A stretch of DNA of 64,000 nucleotides from Brevibacillus invocatus (GCF_003710915.1 NZ_RHHR01000015.1:124001-188000), one strand, 5' to 3'; shown: positions 45,268-55,790, counted from the stretch's first letter. Notes: a model not told the origin generated them from the letters alone. Translations and numbers: made by a program.

Positions 45268-46419
45268 TTGAAAGTAATTATCGTGGATGATGAGAGGCTA
45301 GCGCTGAGAAGAATGGAAAAGCTCCTGGAAGAGCAGAGCGACGTGAACGTTCCAATCAGCTTGATCGGTTCCTATCAAGATCCCTACGCCGCTTTGGAAA
45401 CAGCGCAACGCGAAAAACTGGATATGGCGTTCCTGGATATTCAGATGACTGAAATGGACGGATTGGAATTGGCTGAACGACTATTGAGCATTCAGCCCCA
45501 GCTTCATATTGTCTTTGTCACCGCTTATCAGGAGTATGCAGTCAAAGCATTTGAAATGAATGCACTCGACTATTTGCTCAAACCCGTCCATCATCGCAGG
45601 CTGGCAGTCACCTTGCAACGGGTAGCAGAATCAGCCTTGAAGTCCCCTGCTCATTTACCGAGCACAGCTAAAGCAACCCTCTGCTGTTTACAGAGCTTGC
45701 ATTACCTCGATCATCAGGGCAATGTGCGGTACTTTCCCTGGAAGACATTGAAAGCACAAGAACTGTTTGCCTATCTCGTGCATTATCGGGACAAGACGGT
45801 GAGCAAGCAAATCCTGATCGATTTACTTTGGCCTGATTACGATACCGACCGCTCGCGGACGCAATTGCATACAGCCATCTATCAGATTCGAAAAATGATT
45901 AAAAGCATTGGCTTTAATCTCGAAATCAAATATAAGGATGAAGGCTACAGGCTTGTTTGGGGAGATGTAAAGCTGGATGTGGAGGAATGGGAAAATCATG
46001 TGCGGCACGCTCCAGAGGTCACCGCGGAGACATTGGAGCAGCATCTGACCATTATGGCCCTGTACACAGGCGATTTTTTGGAGGAGCATCCGTATCTGTG
46101 GGCGGAATACGAGCAGGAACGCATTCGATTGCTCTGGCTGAACCATGTGAAACAAATCGCAGAATATTACGTTGCAACTGAACAATACACGGAGGCAATT
46201 TTGACGTACCAGAAAATACGGGAAAAAGTGCCAGGGATGGAAGACGGCTATTTCGGCTTGATGAAGCTGTACGCGATGCAGAATCATCAAGGGGAAGTAA
46301 GCAAACAGTACCAGCTTATTTCCACCAAGCTGAAAGAAGAGTTCGACGTGGCTCCGAGCAAGGAAATAACGGACTGGTATCAACAATGGAAAAAAGACTG
46401 TCAACGAAGACAGGGATAG
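45268..46419 (+). CDS. Response regulator with BTAD output domain, orphan
   Basis: The 383-residue protein has a receiver domain (about 1-120) with acidic residues VDDER, phosphate acceptor Asp57 in AFLDIQM and Lys in LLKPVHH. It has a winged helix (about 155-230, LIDLLWPDYDTDRSRTQLHT) and a C-terminal bacterial transcriptional activation domain (about 240-383) made of helical repeats. This SARP-like layout with a receiver is found in Bacillales. No histidine kinase gene is nearby. The TTG start 45268 follows TAGGAGAGA. The next gene begins 12 bases downstream. Confidence 0.88.
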   Translation: MKVIIVDDERLALRRMEKLLEEQSDVNVPISLIGSYQDPYAALETAQREKLDMAFLDIQMTEMDGLELAERLLSIQPQLHIVFVTAYQEYAVKAFEMNALDYLLKPVHHRRLAVTLQRVAESALKSPAHLPSTAKATLCCLQSLHYLDHQGNVRYFPWKTLKAQELFAYLVHYRDKTVSKQILIDLLWPDYDTDRSRTQLHTAIYQIRKMIKSIGFNLEIKYKDEGYRLVWGDVKLDVEEWENHVRHAPEVTAETLEQHLTIMALYTGDFLEEHPYLWAEYEQERIRLLWLNHVKQIAEYYVATEQYTEAILTYQKIREKVPGMEDGYFGLMKLYAMQNHQGEVSKQYQLISTKLKEEFDVAPSKEITDWYQQWKKDCQRRQG

Positions 46420-46431
46420 GGGGAGAGAACC

Positions 46432-46944
46432 GTGAAAATGAGAATGTTGTCGATGCTTCTGATAGTCGTGGGAATCATGGTGCTCAGCTACCCTTCCCTG
46501 GCAGAGGAATACCATGATTATCAGCAGCAAAAGCTGGTCCGAGAGTGGAAGGACAGTATGCACAATATCCACAACGGGGGAGATGCCATGAGCCTGCTGA
46601 TTCTTTCAGCAGGCTTTTTCTATGTGACCAATGATCGAAAGCATGGGGAAACAGCCATTCTGCTCGGGTCCTTCACACCAATTCCGTTCAAGCTGTTTAC
46701 GATCATGTCAGGCTGTATGAACTATTCCTTCTGGAAGCTGTTTGGTTATGCTGCCATTGGACGTGCAGCCAAGTTCTATGTGGTAGGAATGCTGTTCTAT
46801 TTGTACGGGCGTGCGGCGGAGAATATGGTAGATGGAGCGTTTAGCATGATTTTGGCTGGCCTCGGTATCCTGTTATCCGTATGCTTGCTGCTGATTCGCA
46901 GATATCGAAAAAGAAAAATGGTAGAGCATAAGGTTGAAGGATAG
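46432..46944 (+). CDS. Chimeric membrane protein: sortase N-terminus joined to VTT domain
   Basis: Residues 1-48 (LSMLLIVVGIMVLSYPSLAE, HDYQQQKLVREWKDS) match the anchor of a class D sortase, but no sortase catalytic domain follows. Residues 72-165 (HGETAILLGSFTPIPFKLFT, then GYAAIGRAAKFYVVG) match the C-terminal half of a DedA/VTT membrane protein. The join is in frame. The likely cause is a deletion between two neighbouring genes. Whether the product is made or works is open. GTG 46432 follows GGGGGAGAG, 12 bases after the response regulator. Confidence 0.7.
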   Translation: MKMRMLSMLLIVVGIMVLSYPSLAEEYHDYQQQKLVREWKDSMHNIHNGGDAMSLLILSAGFFYVTNDRKHGETAILLGSFTPIPFKLFTIMSGCMNYSFWKLFGYAAIGRAAKFYVVGMLFYLYGRAAENMVDGAFSMILAGLGILLSVCLLLIRRYRKRKMVEHKVEG

Positions 46945-46980
46945 TTTCGTCAGGTTGAACGCTGATGGGCTATCCTTTTC
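46937..46980 (+). terminator. Weak terminator after the chimeric gene
   Basis: AAGGATAG (46937-46944, including the stop) pairs with CTATCCTT (46970-46977), then TTC. The loop is long. Confidence 0.5.
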
Positions 46981-47056
46981 TATTTCATGAGTGTATCCCT
47001 TGGGGTTGGGCATACTTTAACCAAATGAATGATCGATCGTCGGAGGAACTGGCACC

Positions 47057-48505
47057 ATGAGGCAAACGTTTCAGCAATGGGTATCCCGAACAGGCGACTT
47101 GAAGGTAGAGCATATTGACGGTGAAAAAGGGCGTCTTCGTCTCTATTATTTAGTCAGTATGGCAGAACAAAAAGTGATTTATCAGCACCTGATTCCCAAT
47201 CTGCAGCAGCTCGATTTTGAGACGGTGACGATGCCGGATATCGAGCGGAAAATCGGCCTAACCGTCGACCATCGATTGACGAATCAGGATCAGGTCATTG
47301 AGCATTTGCTCCTCGGAAACATCTATATTCACCTAGATGGGGCAGCGTATGGCCTGTTTTTTCCTTCAGATGGTACCCAAAATCGGCAAATAACTCCTCC
47401 TAAAAATGAAACCAACATCCTTGGCCCGCAAAATGCGTTTGTGGAATCGCTGGAGACGAACTTATCTCTGATCCGAAAATACATCAAATCACCGCGATTA
47501 TCGTATGAACGGATGGTCATCGGTGAAACAGCACCTGTTGAAGTAGGACTTCTCTACATGGAAGGGATTACGAACGTAGATAATGTCCAAACGTTGAGGC
47601 AACGTATTCAGGAGCTGAAAGTCGATAGCGTTATTGATGTCAGTATCCTTTCTCAATATATAAAGGACAACGAATTTTCCATGTTTCCACAGCTCGTCCT
47701 GACCGAAAGACCAGATCGGACGGCTGCTGGACTGCTTCAAGGGCAGGTAGCTGTGCTGCTGCAAGGAAGTCCAAAGGCTATGCTTGGGCCGGTGACCTTT
47801 ATTCAGCTTTTCCAAGCAACAGAGGATTCCTACTTTCGGTGGAGCATCGCGAGCTTTCTGCGGTTGCTTCGGACGCTAGCCATTTTCTTTGCCTTACTGT
47901 TAACGCCATTCTACGTCGCAATTTTGACATTCCATTATGAAGTCATACCGGCAGATCTCTTAATTTCGCTCGCTCAGTCTCGATCTCGGGTCCCGTTTCC
48001 GCCGTTGATGGAAGCGATCATAATGGAAGGGATCATTGAGCTTTTGCGGGAAGCAGGCGCGAGACTACCCACGAAAATCGGTCAAACCATCGGTATCGTG
48101 GGAGGTATCGTTATCGGTCAAGCCATCGTGCAGGCCGGATTCACCAGCAACATCTTGATTATTATTGTTGCACTTGGCGCACTTTCGTCATTCAGCTCCC
48201 CGAATTACTCCCTCGGTGCCGCCATTCGAGTACTTCGTTTCCCCATCATTCTAATGGCAGGACTTTGGGGGGGACTTGGTATTGCTATCGGTGTGAGCTT
48301 CTTGGTTACACATCTACTGCGGATAACCAGCCTAGGTCGACCTTATCTTCAGCCAGTATATCCATTACGAATTACAGATTTAAAAGACAGCATTATCCGT
48401 GCTCCCATTACTTTCTTTGGATTGCGTCCACAATTATTTCGCCCAACAGATGATTTTCGTTTCGATCCTGCCAAGGCAAGGCAGATGGAAGATATTGATG
48501 AGTAG
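47057..48505 (+). CDS. gerAA: Spore germination receptor subunit A
   Basis: This 482-residue membrane protein is the A subunit of a GerA-type nutrient receptor in the spore inner membrane. The soluble N-terminal half (about 1-250) is followed by about five helices with PFYVAILTFHYEVIP, EAIIMEGIIELLREAG, IVGGIVIGQAIVQAG and the basic tail. The start ATG 47057 follows GGAGGAAC. It heads an operon with B and C subunit genes, both frameshifted in this sequence. The A gene itself is intact. Confidence 0.92.
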   Translation: MRQTFQQWVSRTGDLKVEHIDGEKGRLRLYYLVSMAEQKVIYQHLIPNLQQLDFETVTMPDIERKIGLTVDHRLTNQDQVIEHLLLGNIYIHLDGAAYGLFFPSDGTQNRQITPPKNETNILGPQNAFVESLETNLSLIRKYIKSPRLSYERMVIGETAPVEVGLLYMEGITNVDNVQTLRQRIQELKVDSVIDVSILSQYIKDNEFSMFPQLVLTERPDRTAAGLLQGQVAVLLQGSPKAMLGPVTFIQLFQATEDSYFRWSIASFLRLLRTLAIFFALLLTPFYVAILTFHYEVIPADLLISLAQSRSRVPFPPLMEAIIMEGIIELLREAGARLPTKIGQTIGIVGGIVIGQAIVQAGFTSNILIIIVALGALSSFSSPNYSLGAAIRVLRFPIILMAGLWGGLGIAIGVSFLVTHLLRITSLGRPYLQPVYPLRITDLKDSIIRAPITFFGLRPQLFRPTDDFRFDPAKARQMEDIDE

Positions 48506-48516
48506 GTGAGGAGTTC

Positions 48517-49634
48517 ATGCAGATCAACGTCTATCCCAAGATATCCAATCAAATCCCTGCTTATCTCTTGTTCTTTTTGATCTATTCGAATCAGGTCGGA
48601 GTCGGAGTGCTGGGCTTTCAGCGAGTGATTGCAATAGAAGCGGGGCATGATGCCTGGATCGCAGTAGTGATTGCTGGCATAGCTGTTCACCTCGTCATGT
48701 GGGCGATCATCAATACGCTAAAAAGATACCCGTCCTCGGATTTGTACGGGATTAATTGCGATGTATTTGGTCAGCTGTTCGGCAGTCTGATCAATATCCT
48801 GTACATGCTGTATTTTACATTGATTGCGATCGTGATCCTTCGAACCTATACGGAAGTTATCCAGACGTGGATGTTTCCCGAGATACCAACCTGGTTCGTT
48901 TCTGCAACCGTATTAGGGCTTGCGCTTTATACATTACTGGGAGGAATACGGATTATCACAGGCTACACGTTTATTAGCGTCGTCACGACTTTGTGGGTGA
49001 TCTTTTTTTGTACTTTCCTTCCCAATATGCCAGATGGTCCTATCTTTATCCCGTACTGGAGGCAAATGTACCGGAAATTCTCAGTGGCGCGGTCCAGATG
49101 TCTTTTACGATCGTCGGCTTTGAAATTCTCTATATGGTGTACCCATTTGTGAGTAACAAAGAAAAAGTCGGTGCCTTTTCACAGTCGGGTGCCTTGCTCA
49201 CGAATCTGATCTATCTATTTCTCATGGTCCTGGCGATCACTTTTTTTAGTAAAAATCAGTTGATGAAGACAACCTGGGCAACATTGAACCTCCAGCAGAT
49301 GGTGCATTTACCTTTTCTCGAACGCTTCGAGTTTATCATCTTATCTATCTGGCTCATTGTGATCATGCCGAATGTTATGCTGTACACCTGGAGTGTTTCG
49401 CGAGGCTTGAAGAGGATGTATCAATGGCAGTACAGGAGGACCATTTTTGTCGTGGTACTTGTCATCTTTGCCGGAGTTCTGGTGTTTTTGACCCGATCAC
49501 AGATCAATTCCTTGAACAACTTCGCCTCGCAAGTTGGTTTATATGCGGCATTTATTTATCCCATTCTCCTGTACATAGGAGTTGTTATAAAGGGTGCATG
49601 GCGCAAACATCGCGAGAGGGGGAACACAGGATGA
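48517..49634 (+). pseudogene. gerAB: Spore germination receptor subunit B, frameshifted
   Basis: ATG 48517 after GGTGAGGAG starts a GerAB permease-type protein of the amino acid transporter superfamily (SNQVGVGVLGFQRVIAIEAG). The frame fails after IRIITGYTFISVVTTLWVIF at a run of seven T (49003-49009). With one more T it would go on as LYFPSQYARWSYLYPVLEAN and then to the normal end at 49634 with ten helices in all. As read, it makes 211 residues only. A missing T by sequencing error is possible. Confidence 0.85.
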
Positions 49635-50760
49635 GGAAGGGGTGGCAATGGATGCTTTTGGCTATGATCGGTCCACTGCTGATTAGTGGCTGTGAGCCTA
49701 CGCAGATCCTTGACGAGACGACTTTGATTACCGTAATGGGATTTGATGTGTTGGAGGATAATCGGATTCGCGCGACAGCCTCAGCACCCGTTGTAAGCTC
49801 CTTGGTTAGTCAAAAGGAGCAAGTGGTTTCAGCCACAGATACGACATTGAATGGAATAATGAATAAATTGGATCTGCAGCTGGACCGCCGACCAAAGCTG
49901 GGGCAATTACGTATAGCCCTTTACAGCAAGGAAATGGCGAAAAAAGGGATGATTGAATTCGTAGGGGTTATGGACCGAGTTGAAGTGGGCTTACGACCCT
50001 ATCTCGGAATTGTTGACGGAAAAAGCTATGATCTGGTACAAGCCGATTATCCGACTCAGGGTAACATCGGTTTGTATCTCTACTACACGATATACAAGAA
50101 CGTAAGAGGAGAACAGCTTCCTTCATCTACGTTACATGAATTCATGCGAGACTATTACAGCGAAGGCAACGATCCATACTTGCCCTTCATCGAACGAAAG
50201 GGGAATGATATCAATATCAAAGGGGTCGCGTTGTTCAAGGGAGATCAGTATGTGGATTGGGTAAAGCCGGAGCAGGCTTTCTATATTAAGCTGGTCCGCG
50301 ACCAGTTTCGGGCAGGTTTTTTCCAATTATCCATCCCGACAGCAGGGCTGGGTATCCAGGATCAACGCAAGAGCAATAAGCAGGAGACGAGTCCCATTGC
50401 CCTTGAAACCATCAATAGTAAAAAAAATATCAAGCTTGTATCCCAACACCCCCCACCTTTGACGTTTCCGTAGAGATTAAGGCGCGCCTGGACGAAATGG
50501 GCAATAAACCGGATCTGGAAAATACAGAAATAGTAAAAAAGATTGAGCGCGAGGTGGACAGGAAGATGGAAAAAGAGATGAGGGAGCTCGTTGCCTTGCT
50601 TCAGAAAAAGGGGGTGGACCCGATGGGGTTTGGGGAGCACTATCGGTCACAAAACCGGTCAGCTCACTTTGAAAAGGAGAAATGGCGCGAGATGTACAAG
50701 CAAGCCAAGTTTCGCTTTCATGTAAAAACCCAGATAATCCGCTTGAGCATTACGGACTGA
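49631..50760 (+). pseudogene. gerAC: Spore germination receptor subunit C, frameshifted
   Basis: ATG 49631 opens a Ger(x)C lipoprotein (lipobox ISGC, near Cys21; LDETTLITVMGFDVLEDNRI). It overlaps the end of gerAB by four bases. The frame fails at a run of six C (50449-50454), just after NIKLVSQHPP. One extra C would restore TFDVSVEIKARLDEMG and the C-terminal domain through [11 protein letters not shown] at 50760. Without it the last 100 residues are lost. Both gerAB and gerAC being broken by single bases at homopolymers is suspicious for read errors. Confidence 0.85.
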
Positions 50761-50781
50761 CATCACATCAAGTGGGTAAAA

Positions 50782-50820
50782 AAGATCAGAAGCAATCCGT
50801 TCTGGTCTTCTTATTTTTAT
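50782..50820 (+). terminator. Terminator of the gerA operon
   Basis: AAGATCAGAA (50782-50791) pairs with TTCTGGTCTT (50800-50809), with a T-rich tail after it. Confidence 0.7.
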
Positions 50821-51173
50821 ACACATTTCTATCGACTGCTGGATTACATGGTTTGTCATGGAATGACTTAAAAAAAGGAGTAAAATTGCCGATAAATGTT
50901 TATAGAGGTAGGTTTAATGAGATACTTTTGCGGGAAATAGAAGGTAAACGTTACCAACTCTTTTTCAGTCTTTTCGGTATAGTATCAAAATTTCAACTGT
51001 GCTTTAAGCCACTGACCGCAATTTCGTACAGGGAGTCTTGGTGTACTACAAGAGTTACACACCTTTCTGTTTGGGTGGTTCGTTATCTGCCAAACGGAAT
51101 AGGTGTTTTTTCAGTATCGAAAAGCAAAAGTAAGTTTCTTTCATCCATTCTTTATGATAGAAGGTGCGCATCC
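50821..51173. other. Intergenic region before the chemoreceptor gene
   Basis: About 350 bases, AT-rich. An open frame runs through it into the chemoreceptor, but its composition is not that of a protein. I see no repeat or riboswitch. Confidence 0.5.
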
Positions 51174-52883
51174 ATGAAATGGTTTTATCACATCTCCATC
51201 TCCAAAAAACTGATTCTTGTCTTTACTGCAGTGTGTTTATTCATGGGGGGAATTGGCTTCCTAGGCTATATCTCGCTTAACAGGATCAACGAAGATATGA
51301 AGGGCATGTATCAAGATCGTTTATTGCCTGTGATTCAACTGAGCACCCTAAATAAAGCCATCTCTGAAAATACGGTGCTGCTCATGAACGCAGCCTCATT
51401 AAACCAGGACTACGACAAGCTGGAGCAAGCCGTGAATGAAAATATCGCCAAGATCAACACGGGTTTGACCACTTACGCTGAGCTGCCGCTTTCCCAAGAG
51501 GAGCACGATGTGCTAGGGACTTTAACGACTTTGTCGTTTGCCTATCAAAACAGCATCACTGAAGCGCTCAAGCTGTTGAAAAACAATGACAGCATGGGAC
51601 TTATAATGAAATTGAACGGAACTGCGACGCAAAAAACAGCTATCGAAGAGAGAATCACCATGCTTGTGGAGTTGCAGGACAAGCAAGCACAGGAGCTTTA
51701 CTTCCAGTCACTTGAGCGCTTCACCCAATCAAGGAACTTGACGATGATTCTGATCGGTGCAGGGATTTTGCTCTCTTTGATCTTTGGTATTCTTTTGACC
51801 AGAATGATTGCCAATCCGATCAATGAAGTGAAAAAGCATCTGGTGGAAATGGCCAATGCAGGCGGTGATCTGACGCAGCGTTTGCAGGTGAAATCACGTG
51901 ACGAGGTAGGGCAGCTGTCGCATGAGTTTAACTCCATGCTTGCGAGCATTCAAGGAATCATTAAAGAAGTGTTGAAGGACTCCAGACTTGTAGCCGAAAC
52001 TTCTCATGAGCTGGCCGAAAAAGCCCAACAAACAAGTCGTTCCAGTGAGGAGATCGTCCTCGCTGTTCAGCAAATCGCATCTGGTGCCGAGACACAGGTG
52101 GAAAGCATCTCCGAAACATCGGCTTCGATGACACAAATGTCATCCGGCATTCAGCAGATTTCTGCCAGTACGCAAGAAGTAACTTCTTCGGCAAACCTCG
52201 CTAGAGAGGTAGCGGAGAACGGAAGAAAGACCATTGATGAATCGATCCAGAAAATGGAGTCCGTCACGACCAATGTTCTGCAAGCCTCCAATATGATCAA
52301 GCACTTGAATGAAAGCTCTCAGGCAATCGGAACCGTGATCAATGTCATTAGCGGCATCGCAGCACAGACGAATTTGCTCTCCCTGAACGCAGGGATTGAA
52401 GCGGCTAGAGCTTCTGAGCATGGCCGGGGCTTTGCGGTTGTGGCGAGCGAGATCCGCAAGCTTGCTGAAGAGTCACACCAGGCAGCGGAGCAGATTGCCG
52501 TCATGATCAAGCAGATTCAGGAAGAGACGAACAAAGTCTCTGCATTCATGATCGCGGAAACGAAAAACGTACAAGCCGGTCTGGAAGCAGCCGAAGAAGC
52601 AAGACAAGCCTTCCAACAGATACATGCATCCATCGAGACCGTCACAAGACAAATGACCGAGGTATCAGTTGCCACTGTTCAAATGTCAGCGGGTACAGAA
52701 GAGGTTCTCACCTCTGTTGGCACGGTGGTGCAAGTGGCTGAGGATGCTTCCAATCAGACGCACCAAGCACAAGTGGCTGCCGAAAATTCTCGTGAGGTCA
52801 TGGAGCAAATGGCAGAGTCGATTTCTTCCATGGCGGAAATTTCCCAGCGTCTGCAAAGCTTGGTTGTACAATTTAAAGTGTAG
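51174..52883 (+). CDS. Methyl-accepting chemotaxis protein
   Basis: The 569-residue transmembrane receptor has helix 1 (about 11-31), an outside four-helix-bundle sensor (about 32-184), helix 2 (about 186-206, [20 protein letters not shown]), a HAMP domain (about 207-260) and a long coiled signalling domain with the tip [20 protein letters not shown], then [18 protein letters not shown]. It transmits to CheA/CheW. The ligand is unknown. ATG 51174 follows GAAGGTG; the longer frame upstream is not supported. A terminator follows eight bases after the stop. Confidence 0.92.
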   Translation: MKWFYHISISKKLILVFTAVCLFMGGIGFLGYISLNRINEDMKGMYQDRLLPVIQLSTLNKAISENTVLLMNAASLNQDYDKLEQAVNENIAKINTGLTTYAELPLSQEEHDVLGTLTTLSFAYQNSITEALKLLKNNDSMGLIMKLNGTATQKTAIEERITMLVELQDKQAQELYFQSLERFTQSRNLTMILIGAGILLSLIFGILLTRMIANPINEVKKHLVEMANAGGDLTQRLQVKSRDEVGQLSHEFNSMLASIQGIIKEVLKDSRLVAETSHELAEKAQQTSRSSEEIVLAVQQIASGAETQVESISETSASMTQMSSGIQQISASTQEVTSSANLAREVAENGRKTIDESIQKMESVTTNVLQASNMIKHLNESSQAIGTVINVISGIAAQTNLLSLNAGIEAARASEHGRGFAVVASEIRKLAEESHQAAEQIAVMIKQIQEETNKVSAFMIAETKNVQAGLEAAEEARQAFQQIHASIETVTRQMTEVSVATVQMSAGTEEVLTSVGTVVQVAEDASNQTHQAQVAAENSREVMEQMAESISSMAEISQRLQSLVVQFKV

Positions 52884-52890
52884 TCTATTG

Positions 52891-52916
52891 AGAAGGGGGA
52901 AACTCCTTCTTTTTTT
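52891..52916 (+). terminator. Terminator of the chemoreceptor gene
   Basis: AGAAGGGGG and CTCCTTCT form a short stem around AAA, followed by seven T. Confidence 0.85.
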
Positions 52917-53102
52917 CTGCCTTTTCATCCATGTGTGGGTTGGCCATGGATGAAGCTTTTCCTCTCATGGAAAAAAAGTTTTGTGATGGAATTTTCAGAG
53001 TTGCAGTGCTACAATCAGATTTGTCTTGTTTTTCCTCTGGGTTAACTGGGAAAAGAAAGAACAAAGCATGATTTTATTGTAATTGGATGGGTGGGGGATC
53101 TT

Positions 53103-54881
53103 ATGTCATTGAAAAAATGGACCAGCGCACTGCTCGTTACGGCCTTGATGAGCCCGGTATCGGCCTTTGCGCAAGGGACAACTCAACAAGCACCTGGACA
53201 AGCTGCCAAGCCAGGCCCGGTAGCAGGGGCAGCTCAAGTCATGCCTGCTGATACGGTATTGTCCAACGGCGTCGTGTACACCGTGGACCGCAACCGTAAC
53301 TTTGCCGAGGCAGTGGCGATTCGTGGAGATAAAATCGTCTACGTAGGCAGCAACGAGGGAGTCAAAAAATACGTTGGAAGCCAAACCAAGGTAACCGATC
53401 TTCAAGGTAAAATGGTCTTGCCAGGCTTTATTGACAGTCATACGCATGCGAGCAAAACAACCGGACTTATCTTTTCTATCGATTTGTACGACGGCGGTTC
53501 TATCGAAGAGTATGTAGAGATTATTCAAGCGTTTGTGGCAGAGCATCCAGATGAGAAAACCTTGCAAGGACGGGGCTGGAGCAATCCTGTGGCACCTGGC
53601 ATCGGGCCGCTCAAGGAAGCGTTGGACGAGATCGTTCCTGACGTGCCGCTTGCCCTCACTTCTGATGACGGACATTCCCTGTGGGTAAACTCTGCGGCGT
53701 TGGAGCTGGCAGGAATCACCAAGGATACACCGAACCCTGAAGGCGGAATCATCGAGCGTGATCCAAAAACAGGCGAACCGTCTGGAACCTTGCGTGAAAG
53801 TGCAATGGATCTGGTCTTGCACAAAATCGGCGGATACACCGTAGATCAGTACAAAGCCGGTATCGAGGAGTATCAGCACAAGGCGGCAGAACGCGGTGTG
53901 ACCACAGTTCGTGACCCGGATATGCTGCGTTACCCGAATGTACTGGAAGCCTATGAAGAGCTGGCCAAGGAAAACAAGCTGACGATTCGTTACCGCAACG
54001 CTGTCACAGCCAATCCTGACAAGGGGCCAGAGCAGGTAGCAGAGTTTGAAAAAATTAGAGAGCGCAATCAGTATCCACTGTTCCAGGTGAACGCGGTCAA
54101 AATCTTCATGGACGGGGTTGTAGAGGGAGCTACGGCATATCTCGAAAAGCCTTATGAGCATAAGCACACCAATGGAGAGCTCATCTGGAAAACAGACGTT
54201 TACAACAAGACTGTAGCTGCTGCAGACAAAGCAGGCTTCCAGCTGCATGTTCATTCCATCGGCGATGCTTCTACACGTATCGTTCTGGACGGCTTTGAGC
54301 ACGCGGAAAAGCAAAACGGCGCACATGATGCCCGTCACTCGCTCGTCCATTTGCAGCTGGTGAACAAGGAAGATATCGAGCGCTTCAAAAAGCTGGGAGC
54401 TGTAGGCATCGTGCAGCCGTTCTGGTTTATGCAGGAAGCGGGGTACTACGACGAGATCGAGGTTCCATATCTTGGGGAAGAGCGTGCCCAGCAGGAGTAT
54501 CCGATGAAGAGCTTTATCAATCAAGGAGTTCATATGGCATCTTCCAGCGATTACATCGTGACACCTGAGTTCAACCCGCTTCATGGCATTCAACAAGGCA
54601 TTACACGGATCGAAGAGGGCGAGACAGATCCAGGGAAAATTGCGAATCCGGATGAACGTGCTACACTGGCCGACATGATCGCCAGCTTTACGATTGATGG
54701 TGCTTACGCCAATCACGTAGATGCGATTACAGGTTCGATCGAGGTAGGCAAGAAAGCGGATCTGGTGGTATTGGATAAAAACCTGTTCGCAATTCCGGCT
54801 ACCGAAATCAAGGATACCAATGTGATCCTTACCCTGGTTGAAGGCAAAGAAATATATCGTTTGCAAACCGAAAAGAAATAG
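53103..54881 (+). CDS. Secreted amidohydrolase, YtcJ-like
   Basis: The 592-residue protein has a signal peptide (about 1-24, ending SAFAQ), then an amidohydrolase family 3 barrel: KMVLPGFIDSHTHASKT with the metal HxH, NAVKIFMDGVVEGATAYLE with the carboxylated-Lys position, LHVHSIGDAS, and MASSSDYIVTPEFNPLHGI. GTITGSIEVGKKADLVVLD-like residues close it. The substrate is unknown; N-substituted formamides or cyclic amides are known for relatives. ATG 53103 follows GGGTGGGGGATC. Two hairpins follow. Confidence 0.88.
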   Translation: MSLKKWTSALLVTALMSPVSAFAQGTTQQAPGQAAKPGPVAGAAQVMPADTVLSNGVVYTVDRNRNFAEAVAIRGDKIVYVGSNEGVKKYVGSQTKVTDLQGKMVLPGFIDSHTHASKTTGLIFSIDLYDGGSIEEYVEIIQAFVAEHPDEKTLQGRGWSNPVAPGIGPLKEALDEIVPDVPLALTSDDGHSLWVNSAALELAGITKDTPNPEGGIIERDPKTGEPSGTLRESAMDLVLHKIGGYTVDQYKAGIEEYQHKAAERGVTTVRDPDMLRYPNVLEAYEELAKENKLTIRYRNAVTANPDKGPEQVAEFEKIRERNQYPLFQVNAVKIFMDGVVEGATAYLEKPYEHKHTNGELIWKTDVYNKTVAAADKAGFQLHVHSIGDASTRIVLDGFEHAEKQNGAHDARHSLVHLQLVNKEDIERFKKLGAVGIVQPFWFMQEAGYYDEIEVPYLGEERAQQEYPMKSFINQGVHMASSSDYIVTPEFNPLHGIQQGITRIEEGETDPGKIANPDERATLADMIASFTIDGAYANHVDAITGSIEVGKKADLVVLDKNLFAIPATEIKDTNVILTLVEGKEIYRLQTEKK

Positions 54882-54927
54882 AAGCATGAGGATGATCATC
54901 GACGACTAGTCAGCCGATGATCAAAAG

Positions 54928-54971
54928 AATGGAGGCCTGATCCCTAGGGATGGCCTCCATTTGCTTTTTTT
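54928..54971 (+). terminator. Terminator of the amidohydrolase gene
   Basis: AATGGAGGCC (54928-54937) and GGCCTCCATT (54952-54961) are perfect complements with a 14-base loop, followed by a T-rich tail. A second hairpin (GATGATCATCG with CCGATGATC) lies just before. Confidence 0.9.
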
Positions 54972-55590
54972 ATTCATTTTTTCCTTTAAAACCAAGGAGA
55001 AGGACTTCAAATGTCTCCTGAAAAACCTGTGAAAGGCGATCCATCAGCATATCGACGGTCTCCTCAGAGAACGTGTAGGTCGCGACGATCCCATGCAAGG
55101 TATACACATAGATCCGGGAATTCGTCAGCAGTCGTCTGTCATGATCTTCCAATCCAAGACTTTTTTGCAAAGCGCTCATCAGCTTGGCGAAGAGTTGATT
55201 CCTGATCTGGTTAATCTCCAGCTCCGGCTTTTGTTCATCCACTCTGACAGACTTAACATTGAAGAAGATCGTGTACATATTGCGATGCGTCAAGCAAAAG
55301 CGAATAAACGACAGGCTGATTCCGATAAGCTTGTCATCGGGAGAAGTATCCTGTTCCAGTATCTCGTCTATTTGTTTCATCAAGGCGAGTAGCGGGGGCA
55401 TGGACAGCTGATGCAGTAGCGCCTCTTTATCTTTGAAATAAATGTAAATGGTAGTATGTGAGCACCCAGCTTCTTTCGCAATTTCACGCATGGTGACAGC
55501 ATCGTATCCCCGACTCATGAAAAGCTCTCCTGCTGCTAAAAGAATGTTTCTCTTGGTTTCTTCGGCTCTTAATTCTTGTCTGGTTGGCAT
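54970..55590 (-). CDS. TetR-family regulator
   Basis: The 206-residue protein has the TetR helix-turn-helix near its N-terminus (RNILLAAGELFMSRGYDAVT, MREIAKEAGCSHTTIYIYFK) and a variable ligand domain. ATG 55590 follows GAGGTGAATCGGAG; the frame is open up to 55749, but that stretch is upstream DNA. It is convergent with the amidohydrolase gene and shares its terminator. Its targets are unknown; no gene is divergent from it with an obvious link. Confidence 0.88.
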   Translation of the reverse strand: MPTRQELRAEETKRNILLAAGELFMSRGYDAVTMREIAKEAGCSHTTIYIYFKDKEALLHQLSMPPLLALMKQIDEILEQDTSPDDKLIGISLSFIRFCLTHRNMYTIFFNVKSVRVDEQKPELEINQIRNQLFAKLMSALQKSLGLEDHDRRLLTNSRIYVYTLHGIVATYTFSEETVDMLMDRLSQVFQETFEVLLLGFKGKNE

Positions 55591-55750
55591 TCTCCGATTC
55601 ACCTCAATGTCATCCTTCGCATGGTACAGAGGAATTGATTGCACATACGTTTGGAATGTGTTGGCTTTTAAAGTAGCATTTTGGTAGCTGCAAACAAGAA
55701 TACTAAATCCTTTGAAAAAAATCCAGTTTTGGAATGTCGGAAGAAGCATG

Positions 55751-55790
55751 AAAAAAGATCCAATCAGACCAGCTGATGGATCTTTTTCGT
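55751..55790 (-). terminator. Terminator of the Crp/Fnr pair
   Basis: AAAAAGATCC (55752-55761) and GGATCTTTTT (55778-55787) pair perfectly. On the minus strand it ends with a T run. Confidence 0.85.

Noticed and set aside
48993-49634. A separate 213-residue membrane protein with its own start in gerAB
   Set aside because: It is the second half of gerAB in another frame; its start has no ribosome binding site and its first residues merely overlap the first half.
50682-51173. A long N-terminal extension of the chemoreceptor
   Set aside because: The extra 164 codons overlap the end of gerAC and non-coding DNA; ATG 51174 has a ribosome binding site and gives a normal membrane helix.
53106-54899. 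A 597-codon open frame antisense to nearly the whole amidohydrolase gene
   Set aside because: It is the mirror of a gene with biased codon use, has no ribosome binding site and reads as low-quality protein rich in Cys, His and Arg.
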